From: CAZHUM01 sp046484045
Lineage (GTDB): Archaea > Thermoplasmatota > Thermoplasmata > Halarchaeoplasmatales > Halarchaeoplasmataceae
DNA length: 12,613 nt
Assembly (NCBI GenBank): GCA_046484045.1
Contig: JAWOBZ010000019.1
Span: forward strand, 1 to 12,613
Reading direction: 5' to 3'
A model generated the notes under the pieces. The model had not been told where the DNA came from. It was given only the letters and a program-made list of their open reading frames with translations, and did not search any database. Made by a program: the position numbers and the translations under genes. Below are positions 1 through 7,700 of this stretch, piece after piece; position 1 is the first letter of the stretch, and each line of letters begins with the position of its first letter.

Positions 1-67
1 GCCAGGCCGCATCAAGGTATTCCCTGGAGACCGGTTGAATCCGGTCCGCAACAGCTTTCCATTCCAT
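1..67 (-). CDS. N-terminus of an unidentified protein, possibly CobT-like (partial)
   Basis: The minus strand opens with ATG at 67 and reads 22 codons, beginning MEWKAVADRIQPVSREYL, before leaving the window. A strong GGAGG lies seven bases before the ATG, so the start is well supported. The pattern of I-x-P-V followed by a helix with alternating Ala and acidic residues resembles the beginning of nicotinate-nucleotide:dimethylbenzimidazole phosphoribosyltransferases (CobT, lower-ligand assembly of cobamides). The diagnostic glycine-rich motif would lie outside the window, so the name is only a suggestion. Codons such as GCG, CGG, CCG and GTC are richer in G and C than those of the ATPase gene at the other end of the window. 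It sits 17 bp after the stop of the preceding ORF tail, as in an operon. The block 1-129 may not belong to the same chromosome as the rest. Confidence 0.45.
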   Translation of the reverse strand, partial: MEWKAVADRIQPVSREYLDAAW

Positions 68-74
68 TTCTTAT

Positions 75-79
75 CCTCC
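75..79 (-). promoter_or_regulatory. Shine-Dalgarno site of the left-edge gene
   Basis: The minus strand reads GGAGGATAAGAAATGG, placing a perfect GGAGG seven bases upstream of the ATG at 67. This decides the start of the left-edge gene. The site is stronger than those of the other genes in the window, two of which look leaderless or nearly so. That fits a different origin for the block 1-129. Confidence 0.6.
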
Positions 80-84
80 GGGAT

Positions 85-129
85 CTAGTATTTGCAAAAG
101 AAAACCCCATCCGGGTCCTTATAACAGGC
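85..129 (-). CDS. C-terminal tail of a VOC/glyoxalase-like ORF (5' part missing)
   Basis: Read leftward, a frame ending in TAG at 85-87 encodes ACYKDPDGVFFCKY. An aromatic residue followed by K-D-P-D-G and then hydrophobic strand residues is the usual last strand of vicinal-oxygen-chelate (glyoxalase or bleomycin-resistance) proteins, which commonly read R/K-DPDG-x-x-hydrophobic near the C-terminus. Only 14 codons can be assigned before the sequence becomes the beta-helix gene, at the edge of the 121-bp repeat. The frame is open into that gene but the residues there are shadow. The next gene follows 17 bp later. The tail is too short to be certain, but the stop, strong ribosome binding site and new start in order make a real gene boundary likely. 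Confidence 0.35.
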   Translation of the reverse strand, partial: ACYKDPDGVFFCKY

Positions 130-1222
130 TGCCTTGCCAGGCGTTATCGTGTGAGTCACAGTTCTCTATCCATGCACCGCTGGAATCCTTCAACCTGATA
201 CCGTCGTCGTTGTTATAGGCTTCACAGCCCTCTATCTTTAGGTCGGTATTATCGCCGCCCACGAATATACCGTTGTTCGTGTTGTTAGCTGTGGTGCAGT
301 TCGATACGGTGACATTTTCACAGCTGTACACGATGATCGACCCGTAGTTGGTAGCCTCCAGCTTAGACGGCAGGACTGCAGATTTATCCTGCAAGGTATA
401 GTTATCTTCATAACTCAACAGATAAACGGATGTTCCGTTGACGGTGTTAGACGACCGGACATCGTTGTTGAATGCATCGTAGCCGTCGAAGTGGATACCG
501 GTTTCATCCCAAACCGAGATACTGTTATTGACGAGTACATTATCTTCGGAATCCCAATCATCGATATAGATACCCCGATGACCGTTGTGCCGGATAGTAG
601 AGTTCGCTACGGTATTGTTGTTACAGTGATCATCGATTTCTATGCCTTGCCAGGCGTTATCGTGTGAGTCACAGTTCTCTATCCATGCACCGCTGGAATC
701 CTTCAACCTGATACCGTCGTCGTTGTTATAGGCTTCACAGCCCTCTATCTTTAGGTCGGTATTGCTGCACGAGTTAAGGAGGATTCCGGTATCTGTATTT
801 GTGTACGCTGTATTATTATATGATCTACCGTTGATCACATTGTAAAAGTAAAGGCCAGTATTCTTCCAATATGTTCCTGAATTCCCGCTGGCATTGTACA
901 GGGAACAATCTCTCACTATGAAATGATCCGTCGTATTCCCGATGTAGAGGCTGTAGCCGTGCCCACCTCCGTCGATTTCGTAACCTTCGATCACATAGGG
1001 ATCGGCTTCAGTTCCACTGCCTGAAGATGCTTCCGCGGCCAGCTCACTGTTATCATCGATCCGGATGGGTGCATGGGAGGCGTAGATTCCACTGTCCTCG
1101 TGTTCTCTCTTTCCTCCCAAAATTTTATTCGAATCGTCATCCACAACCGAATAACTCAATCCGCTGATCAACGCACTTGTCAACAGTAAAACCACGACCA
1201 ACATTACGATCTTTTTTCTCAT
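119..1222 (-). CDS. secreted NosD-like right-handed beta-helix protein, 3' truncated
   Basis: This is a 367-residue exported protein. A basic start (MRKK) and a hydrophobic stretch to about residue 23 form a signal peptide. An N-terminal segment at about 50-105 has the archaeal NosD pattern (acidic I-R-I-D-D-N, G-S-G-T-x-x-D-P-Y-V-I-E-G, then I-G-N-T-T). About ten Asn/Asp/Gly-rich beta-helix rungs follow. Such proteins are extracellular, often polymer-binding or adhesive; a substrate cannot be named. I chose the ATG at 1222 rather than the one five codons upstream, because the bases at the upstream ATG form a GGAG site with the same 9-base spacing as in the next gene. The last 40 rung residues repeat residues 154-193 exactly, then three odd codons (S-L-L) and TAA follow, so the natural C-terminus is missing. 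The upstream gene ends 44 bp away with no clear promoter between, so cotranscription is likely. Confidence 0.8.
   Translation of the reverse strand: MRKKIVMLVVVLLLTSALISGLSYSVVDDDSNKILGGKREHEDSGIYASHAPIRIDDNSELAAEASSGSGTEADPYVIEGYEIDGGGHGYSLYIGNTTDHFIVRDCSLYNASGNSGTYWKNTGLYFYNVINGRSYNNTAYTNTDTGILLNSCSNTDLKIEGCEAYNNDDGIRLKDSSGAWIENCDSHDNAWQGIEIDDHCNNNTVANSTIRHNGHRGIYIDDWDSEDNVLVNNSISVWDETGIHFDGYDAFNNDVRSSNTVNGTSVYLLSYEDNYTLQDKSAVLPSKLEATNYGSIIVYSCENVTVSNCTTANNTNNGIFVGGDNTDLKIEGCEAYNNDDGIRLKDSSGAWIENCDSHDNAWQGSLL
130..250. repeat. 121-bp exact direct repeat, copy at the truncated end
   Basis: This segment is identical base for base to 643-763. The offset is 513 bp, which is 171 codons, so both copies are read in the same frame of the beta-helix gene and encode the same 40 residues (from N-T-D-L-K-I-E-G to N-A-W-Q-G). 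Identity ends abruptly at both sides. The left boundary coincides with the point where the beta-helix gene stops resembling its family and unrelated sequence begins. Confidence 0.95.
643..763. repeat. 121-bp exact direct repeat, internal copy
   Basis: This is the second copy of the repeat at 130-250. It lies in the middle of the beta-helix gene, where the frame continues normally into further rungs (I-E-I-D-D-H-C). This copy is therefore the better candidate for the original. No silent differences separate the copies, so the duplication is very recent, kept identical by conversion, or produced during assembly. Confidence 0.95.
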
Positions 1223-1231
1223 ATTTTTATG

Positions 1232-1235
1232 CTCC
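1232..1235 (-). promoter_or_regulatory. Shine-Dalgarno site deciding the start of the beta-helix gene
   Basis: The minus strand reads GGAGCATAAAAATATGAGAA. The GGAG lies nine bases before the ATG at 1222. The corresponding site of the large beta-helix/propeller gene (4402-4406) reads AGGAGCATAAAAAGATGAGA, which is nearly identical with the same spacing. This supports the ATG at 1222 as the start and shows that the two genes share an initiation region by descent. Confidence 0.65.
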
Positions 1236-1266
1236 ATTTATTTACATTTTAAATTTGATACGTAAC

Positions 1267-4200
1267 TTAATACGTAACACTCCATTCTACGCTGTGATCG
1301 GCACTGTTGTACATCCAATATCCTCTACCTGTGACCAAGACCTCTGTAGACATATCATATATATAATCGATATTGTATTCAGCATATTTGTCGAATGTTC
1401 CTAGTTTAGTGACTTCCGTTGGTAGCACATCGGCAGCTATTCTATTCGTCTCCGACGGATAGCCGACCATGTTCCAACCTGGCTGTAATGTTATCGTCGT
1501 AGAGGTCGGGGGGTTGCCTAGTATAGTCAAAGTGTCGTCCGATTTCATTTGGATCCAGAGGCCCATCGTCTCGTTCCAAGAGTTTAGGCCATTGTAGTGT
1601 GATGCCCTACCGTTGACATACGTTTTCCATTCATCGTTTGAAGCCTCGTAATACATCACCTTGTCATAGCTCCCGTTTATCCCATTGACCGGGTCGTTCA
1701 ATATAGATACGAGACTCTTATTACGTGGTGAGTAAGGAGTTGATATATAATTCCAACCTTCTGACAGATCTTCAGAATCCAACTGGATGTTGTATCCCCC
1801 GGTCAATGCATACAAGTTTTTATCCAAAGAACCCACATATATCGTCCCGTCGCTTCCGATCGTAGGCGAAGAACGCACATCGTTACCTGTAGTAACATTC
1901 CATTTCTCCGTGCCATCTGGATTTACTGCATAAATACTATCGTCATCAGAGCCGATGTATATCGTTCCGTCGGAGCCTATAGAGGGGGATGAAATTATCT
2001 GGTCCTGAGTGCCGAATCTCCATTTTTCCGTCCCGTCGGGATCGAGAGCATAAAGATTTTGATCATCAGATCCTACGTATATCGTTCCATCGCTCCCGAT
2101 GGCCGGGGAGGAATGTACATCGCCCCCAGTAGAAAAGCTCCACTTTTTATTTCCATCCGGTTCAAATGCATAGAGGTTATCGTCTTGAGAACCTACATAT
2201 ATCGTACCATTCGGTCCGATAGCTGGGGAAGAGAGAATCCAATCACCCGTAGCGTAGTGCCATTTTTCGGTTCCATTGGGATTGATCGCATAGAAGTTGT
2301 CATCCCATGAGCCTGCATATATGGTCCCATTCGAATCCACAGCTGGAGTTGAATCTACACCATAGTTGGTAGTAAAGTTCCACTTTTTTGTGCCATCCGG
2401 ATTGATCGCATAGATATTATTGTCTCGAGACCCGATATAAACTGTTCCATCGTTTCCGATAGATGGTGACGACCATGATATGCCGCCATTGGTGGTAAAA
2501 TTCCACCTCTCGGTTCCGTTGGAATTCAATGCATACAATTTATTATCGTGAGAGCCGACGTAGATAACACCTTCTCTAGACACAGCCGGGGAAGAAATGA
2601 TATATTCATCAGTACTAAAATTCCATTTCCCCGTTCCATCGGGGTTGAATGCATGAAGTTTATTGTCGTGAGAGCCCACATATATCGTTCCATCACTACC
2701 GATTGTCGGTGAAGATATTATTCCATCCCCAGTCGAGAAGTTCCACCCTAATGTACCGTCCACGTGACTGGTATCATACGAACTCTGACTTGTGTGTCTG
2801 AGATCATGTCCGAAACATGGCCAGGGGGTGTATGCTAACCCCTTCGAAGGATAGGGGTCCATCAAAGGATATTCGTCAGGTTTTGATTCACCATCGATGG
2901 AATAATTGGTATCTCCTATACCATCGGACCCAGGTTGATCTTGATCCGGCCCGCTGTATTTATCGACGCCGGTGTAATCCGACCAGTAGTTTCCGCCGGA
3001 AGGGTAGCCGTTGTGCCAGGTGCTTGTACCAGTGGAATCCTCCGCCTGAATAGTGTTGCTGATGAATAAATTATGATAAATGTAATTATTATCTGTGTAG
3101 TCCCCACCAATAGATACGCCACAGCTATTTTCCTCCAGAATGTTGTTCTTGATTGTGTTACTTTCCGCAGAATAACGAACATCAATTCCCGAGCCAGAAA
3201 CTATCGTATTATTTTCAACGATGGTATCTGTCATAGAGTCTAGATCTATTTTTTGTAAAGGACCATCATGAATGTAATTATCAGATATCACAGTATCGTT
3301 TCCCCAAGCTACTGACATCTTACCGTTATTACCGTACAATTCACAATTACTTATAACTGAATTATGGAATTGATGAGCGTACGATACCTGCTCATTGTAT
3401 ATGAATAAGCAATTTTTGATCGTATGGTATCCATCACTATGAGGTGCTCTAAACGCCTCTGAATTGTTATAAAACGTGCAATTCTGAATATCCACGTGGC
3501 TTATGGAATAATCGTCGATCAATTCTACACCATTTGTTCCATTAGTCAAGTTCAATCCGGTGAGGGTGATATGACTTGGTTCCATGTAGAATACTGGGTC
3601 GCTGCCGTTCCCATCAACAATAGTGACGTTCTGACCAGCACCGTGGATATTCAACGATTTGTCAACGATCACGTTCTCGTAGTAGGTGCCATCGCTCACC
3701 TCGATAGTGTGACCGTCTAGCGTATCCGTGTCATCTATTGCGGCCTGGATGGAATCGAAATACTCCCAAGTATCGATATTCCTGACCTTACCTGTAGAAG
3801 GCCATGGATTGACTGTCAAAGTAGCTTGGTCTGTCATCCCCATATACTCGCCGGTCACATTCCATGTACCTGCATTCTCGGAGATATATACGTTGTCTGT
3901 CCAGTTGCCACCGGCTCCTGCATCTATAGACCAGTTTGTTTCTGCGGTTACATCTCCTACCTCGGTGTCATTCTGGTCATATGCTGTAGCGTTGTAAGTC
4001 TGTGGCTGATCAGCATAGATGGTCGAATTTGTCGGTGAGATCTCTATGTAGACTACATCTCCCCTAACACCATACCCCAAAACTCCATTTATTGTTGGGT
4101 TGTGGCCTTCATAGGCCTTTACTGTGATATCCTTATTGATATCCACCGTTTCCTCGTAAGTGCCGTCCTTCACAAGTACTGTATCTCCCGCACTTGCTGC

Positions 4201-4392
4201 ATCGATCGCTGGCTGTATGTTAGTATAATCTTCACCTCCACTAGCGGATACTACGAACGTGTTATCTCCTACTCTCGTACTATCGTCTTTTTCTTCTAAC
4301 TCATTATTGATTTCTGAGCTACCAATATATACGCTAATTGTACTTATCACTAAAAGAATAACAAACATTATCGCTCCGATTTTCTTTCTCAT
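1267..4392 (-). CDS. secreted beta-helix / Ig-like / PQQ-like propeller protein with duplicated C-terminal module
   Basis: This is a 1041-residue exported modular protein. Order: signal peptide (about 1-25, starting MRKK); the first turns of a pectinesterase/NosD-like helix (48-104, with D-Y-T-N-I-Q-P-A-I-D); an Ig-like strand domain (111-195, ending A-T-L-T-V-N); a second beta-helix (206-470, again opening with S-I-Q-A-A-I-D) closed by the NosD-type G-N-Y-W-S-D-Y and D-G-I-G-D-T motifs; a T-P-W-P-x-F-G-H-D linker; and eight PQQ-like blades at about 40-residue intervals (Trp at 550, 590, 630, 671, 711, 751, 791, 831). The tail (867-1041) has two related halves, S-E-G-W-N-Y-I-S-T-P-Y and Q-P-G-W-N-M-V-G-Y-P, and ends W-S-V-T-Y at the stop. 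No transmembrane anchor follows. The propeller has no visible quinoprotein active site and is probably structural or binding. The beta-helix gene downstream may be cotranscribed. The role is presumably surface binding or adhesion, which is inference. Confidence 0.88.
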   Translation of the reverse strand: MRKKIGAIMFVILLVISTISVYIGSSEINNELEEKDDSTRVGDNTFVVSASGGEDYTNIQPAIDAASAGDTVLVKDGTYEETVDINKDITVKAYEGHNPTINGVLGYGVRGDVVYIEISPTNSTIYADQPQTYNATAYDQNDTEVGDVTAETNWSIDAGAGGNWTDNVYISENAGTWNVTGEYMGMTDQATLTVNPWPSTGKVRNIDTWEYFDSIQAAIDDTDTLDGHTIEVSDGTYYENVIVDKSLNIHGAGQNVTIVDGNGSDPVFYMEPSHITLTGLNLTNGTNGVELIDDYSISHVDIQNCTFYNNSEAFRAPHSDGYHTIKNCLFIYNEQVSYAHQFHNSVISNCELYGNNGKMSVAWGNDTVISDNYIHDGPLQKIDLDSMTDTIVENNTIVSGSGIDVRYSAESNTIKNNILEENSCGVSIGGDYTDNNYIYHNLFISNTIQAEDSTGTSTWHNGYPSGGNYWSDYTGVDKYSGPDQDQPGSDGIGDTNYSIDGESKPDEYPLMDPYPSKGLAYTPWPCFGHDLRHTSQSSYDTSHVDGTLGWNFSTGDGIISSPTIGSDGTIYVGSHDNKLHAFNPDGTGKWNFSTDEYIISSPAVSREGVIYVGSHDNKLYALNSNGTERWNFTTNGGISWSSPSIGNDGTVYIGSRDNNIYAINPDGTKKWNFTTNYGVDSTPAVDSNGTIYAGSWDDNFYAINPNGTEKWHYATGDWILSSPAIGPNGTIYVGSQDDNLYAFEPDGNKKWSFSTGGDVHSSPAIGSDGTIYVGSDDQNLYALDPDGTEKWRFGTQDQIISSPSIGSDGTIYIGSDDDSIYAVNPDGTEKWNVTTGNDVRSSPTIGSDGTIYVGSLDKNLYALTGGYNIQLDSEDLSEGWNYISTPYSPRNKSLVSILNDPVNGINGSYDKVMYYEASNDEWKTYVNGRASHYNGLNSWNETMGLWIQMKSDDTLTILGNPPTSTTITLQPGWNMVGYPSETNRIAADVLPTEVTKLGTFDKYAEYNIDYIYDMSTEVLVTGRGYWMYNSADHSVEWSVTY
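1800..2750. repeat. eight tandem propeller-blade repeats (about 120 bp each) in the beta-helix/propeller gene
   Basis: On the minus strand each unit encodes a blade of the type S-S-P-x-I-G-S-D-G-T-I-Y-V-G-S-x-D-x-N-L-Y-A followed by N-P-D-G-T-E-K-W. Unit length is 120-123 bp. The units have diverged more from one another than those of the protease gene at about 5280-6240. One unit differs in its core (S-T-P-A-V-D in place of S-S-P-A-I-G). Eight blades match the usual closed ring of PQQ-type propellers. Confidence 0.85.
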
Positions 4393-4401
4393 CTTTTTAT
4401 G

Positions 4402-4406
4402 CTCCT
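4402..4406 (-). promoter_or_regulatory. Shine-Dalgarno site of the beta-helix/propeller gene
   Basis: The minus strand carries AGGAG nine bases before the ATG at 4392. An SD site implies a real untranslated leader, so the promoter should lie at least some tens of bases upstream, in or near the tandem repeat at 4445-4480. The initiation region is shared with the downstream beta-helix gene. Confidence 0.6.
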
Positions 4407-4444
4407 ATGTTGAGAGCTGATGACCACCATCACCCATATGAAAA

Positions 4445-4480
4445 TAGATATTATAATGAATGTAGATATTGTAATGAATG
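4445..4480. repeat. two tandem 18-bp direct repeats upstream of the beta-helix/propeller gene
   Basis: Plus-strand copies TAGATATTATAATGAATG (4445-4462) and TAGATATTGTAATGAATG (4463-4480) differ at one base. The minus-strand version contains AT-rich TATAATATC/TACAATATC cores 53-88 bases upstream of the start codon. They could be a duplicated promoter element or a tandem operator, since the gene has an SD site and so needs a leader of this size. No function is proven. Confidence 0.7.
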
Positions 4481-4727
4481 AAAAATGCCCGACCGTCAAT
4501 TATCCGTTGTGAAGATTTATTTCACATAGGCGAGAGGATATCCACTCCATCGTCTATATATTTGAGGGATGTTTAATAAATCTTGGGCTTTTTTATCTAA
4601 TCGGGTTATAGGTCAGGATTTTTTATTTTACGTACTCTCTCCCTATCCCTTCGTCGGCCAATATATACCGATTCCTGCCGTCTTTCAAAATCGTCTCTAG
4701 ACGTACTCGAAAGGGCGGAAGCCGGCG

Positions 4728-4742
4728 AGCTGATACTCAGCT
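4728..4742. other. perfect hairpin AGCTGA-TAC-TCAGCT downstream of the protease gene
   Basis: Six paired bases flank a three-base loop, 27 bases past the stop of the protease gene. In the plus direction it is followed within six bases by six T residues (4749-4754), which is terminator-like, but no plus-strand gene ends here. In the minus direction, the sense of the protease transcript, no T-run follows. It may be a 3' transcript structure or chance. Confidence 0.3.
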
Positions 4743-4768
4743 GAAAACTTTTTTAGTATTAAGTCACA

Positions 4769-7700
4769 TCAGTACGTCAGACTCCAGTCCACGCTGTAAT
4801 CGGCGTCATTGTAGACCCAGTAGCCTTCACCGGCTTTCATCGTGTAATTCGACAGATCATAGATGTATTCCAGGTTGTATTCTCTAGAAGCATTGAACAC
4901 ACCGATTTTAGTGACTTCTGACGGCAATGTATCACTCGCCAACCTATCCGTTGCAGACGGATAACCCACCATGTTCCATCCAGGTTTCAAGGTAATCTCC
5001 GGCGTCTCAGGTTCAGTTCCTTCTACTGTCAACATATCATCGGTGTTCATCCTTATCCAGAGACCTTTAGTTTCATCCCACTGCATATCATCGTTGAAGT
5101 TGTCTCTTCCAGGTATGAAAGACATCCATTCGTCTCCTTCAGTGACGTAATACAAAACTTTGTCGTAGTTCCCTTCGATCCCGTTGGCAGGATCGTTCAG
5201 AATAGACTGTATACCTTTACTGTGTGGTACATAAGGTGTAGATACAAAATTCCATCCTTCTGAAAGGCCACCAGCCGTTAAGTCGATATCGTATCCACCT
5301 GTTAGCGCGTAGAGGTTACTGTCTTCAGAGCCGACGTATATCGTGCCGTCCGAGCCTATAGCGGGTGAAGAATACATATTCCCTCCGGTAGGGAAGCTCC
5401 ATTTTTCCGTCCCATTGGGGTTGATTGCATAAAGATGATTCGTGTCAGAACAAACATATATGGTGCCGTCCGAGCCTATAGCGGGTGAAGAATTCAGATG
5501 ATTTCCGGCCGTGAAGTTCCATTTTTCCGTCCCATTGGGGTTGATCGCATATAGATTGTCGTCCCAAGAGCCGACGTATATCGTTCCGTCTGCTCCTATA
5601 GCTGGCGAAGAACGCACCCGATCCCCTGTGTTATATCTCCATTTTTCCGTCCCATCCGAGTTCACCGCGTACAGATTACTGTCCCTACAGCCCACATATA
5701 TGGTGCCGTCCGAACCTATAGCGGGTGAAGAATCCACCTCGCCCCCGGTAGGGAAGCTCCATTTTTCCGTCCCATTCGAGTTCAACGCGTACAGATTACT
5801 CCCCCCTGAGCCGACGTATATCGTTCCATCTGCTCCTATAGCGGGCGAGGACCTCACCCAGTGACAGGTGAAGTTCCACTTTTCCGTCCCATCTGGGTAA
5901 ATCCCGTATACGGTGTCTCCCCCTCCCACATATATGGTGCCGTCCGAACCTATAGCGGGTGAAGAATCCACCTCGCCTCCGGTAGGGAAGCTCCATTTTT
6001 CGGTACCATTGGCGTTCAACGCATACAGATTACCGTCTCTGCAACCGACATATATGGTGCCGTCCGAGCCGATGGCCGGCGAGGACCTCACCTGATCCCC
6101 CGTATGATAGCTCCATTTTTTCGTCCCATCCGGGTTGATGCCGTACAGGTCCCCGTCATTAGAGCCTACGTAGATGGTACCATTGTGTCCAATAGCTGGA
6201 CTGGACATCACACGGTCCCCTGTGCTAAAGTTCCACCTTAATGTACCGTCCACGTGACTAGTATCATACGGACTCCGACTAGTGTGGTTCAAGTCGTGTC
6301 CGAACATGGGCCATGGTGTGTCATCCAACCCATCAGACCAATAATTCATCTGAGGGTCACCGTATAGGTTGAAATCCATCTTATTCATCCAACTTTGTCC
6401 TGCCCATCCGTTTTCTCCTGATGATTTAGAGTCAAAAAGCGCCTTTCCAGCAGGTAGGTTTAATTCGAGTAAATTATCAAGGTAATAGTAACCGAGTGCA
6501 GTATTATCTGAATATGTTTTTTCAGGATTCCATGTACCTATCCTATACCAACTAACCCTAGTAGAAGAGACTGTAGAAACAGCTGCACCTCTTTTAAGGA
6601 GGGTATATCCCAAATTTTGAGGGTGTTCTGGATATCCATTATAACAGGAAGATTGATAAAAAAAGGCAGGTGCATCTTTTTCTAGGTTACTCATATCTGG
6701 GCTACTGATAAAATCTGACCACGTCATCTCATCCTCCTCAGGTATACCATCTCCATCATCAGAAGACCAATACTTCCTCCAAGCGCCTTCTGACCCTCCG
6801 TGGGCCCACCATAATACAATCCCGTATCCATCATTGAACTCAGAGGTGAAATTAGATTTACTCACCCCCATATCATAGTGGAAAGCGGAGGAAGGTACTG
6901 GCTCAAGTCCAGACCTTTCATACATCACTGTGTCCTTCATGCCGGTATCATTTAAGATATTATCAAACAAATGCTCTGGTACATTCAAACCGTCGGTCCT
7001 TGGCCAACCGTTATCATCTTCGTTTTCATAATTCGATATAGCCATGGGTTCTAGAACCCGTTCTTTCCATTGACCATCTTTATCCGGATATTCCATTATA
7101 TTTTGAAAGATATCATCTAAAGCCGAGTAATTCGAATTATATACGGGTATTCTTCCTACGTATAATTCAGGGTTAAAGTCCACACCTCCCGTTCCTTGAT
7201 CATTATTGTAGTCCCCATAATATCCATCATCGTTTAGGTCCCAATCCCCTGTTAGATCTGCGTAGATATAATCTGTGGGGGAATTTCTATAAGAGCTTTC
7301 ATCTTTTCTAGGCCAACACATAAGCATTGGTACGTCCCCCACCTCGTCAGTAGAGTTTTCGATGTTATATGGGTCCGGATCCCCTACCAATAAAACATAT
7401 TCAATGGGCATCGATTCATAATTATTTTTAAGCCATTGTCTTATGTTAAAAACCCTTTCTTCTCCTGTAGCTGTCCCGTACTCATCTTCAGTTATGATTT
7501 TTGTCTGATGCCCCTGGCTTTCTATAAATTGACGATATTTTGCTAAATTATCACTTGAATCTTCTATTTCATTGGTCGTTACTATCACGTATGTCGAACT
7601 GGGGCTGCTAGTAGTGTCTTGAATCTTTGAGGTATCATACATCGATTCCATATCTTGGTAATTATCAAATTCTTTTCTTCTACTTGATATGAAATCATGA

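Larger units (their letters stand above)
4393..4768. other. 376-bp intergenic region between the two large secreted-protein genes
   Basis: No convincing ORF is seen here on either strand. Next to the left gene start are the ribosome binding site and an 18-bp tandem direct repeat. AT-rich stretches around 4550-4630 (CAAATATATAG and TTTATTAAAC on the minus strand) are possible TATA elements for the leftward gene but would give a leader of over 100 bases. A GC-rich patch near 4710-4730 leads into a perfect 6-bp hairpin at 4728-4742. This region must hold both the 3' end of the protease transcript and the promoter of the next gene. Confidence 0.6.

Noticed and set aside
4743..4760. Rho-independent-type terminator for a plus-strand transcript
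   Set aside because: A hairpin and T-run exist in the plus direction, but no plus-strand gene precedes it, and the protease gene reads the other way without a following T-run.
5511..6095. Repetitive plus-strand frames with P-T-Y-M-V-P-S-E-P-I-A-G-E units
   Set aside because: They are the reverse reading of the propeller blades. Their repetition comes entirely from the blade repeats on the minus strand.
1800..6240. CRISPR array
   Set aside because: The regular 120-bp periodicity is coding propeller repeats in frame, with no short identical repeats separated by unique spacers.
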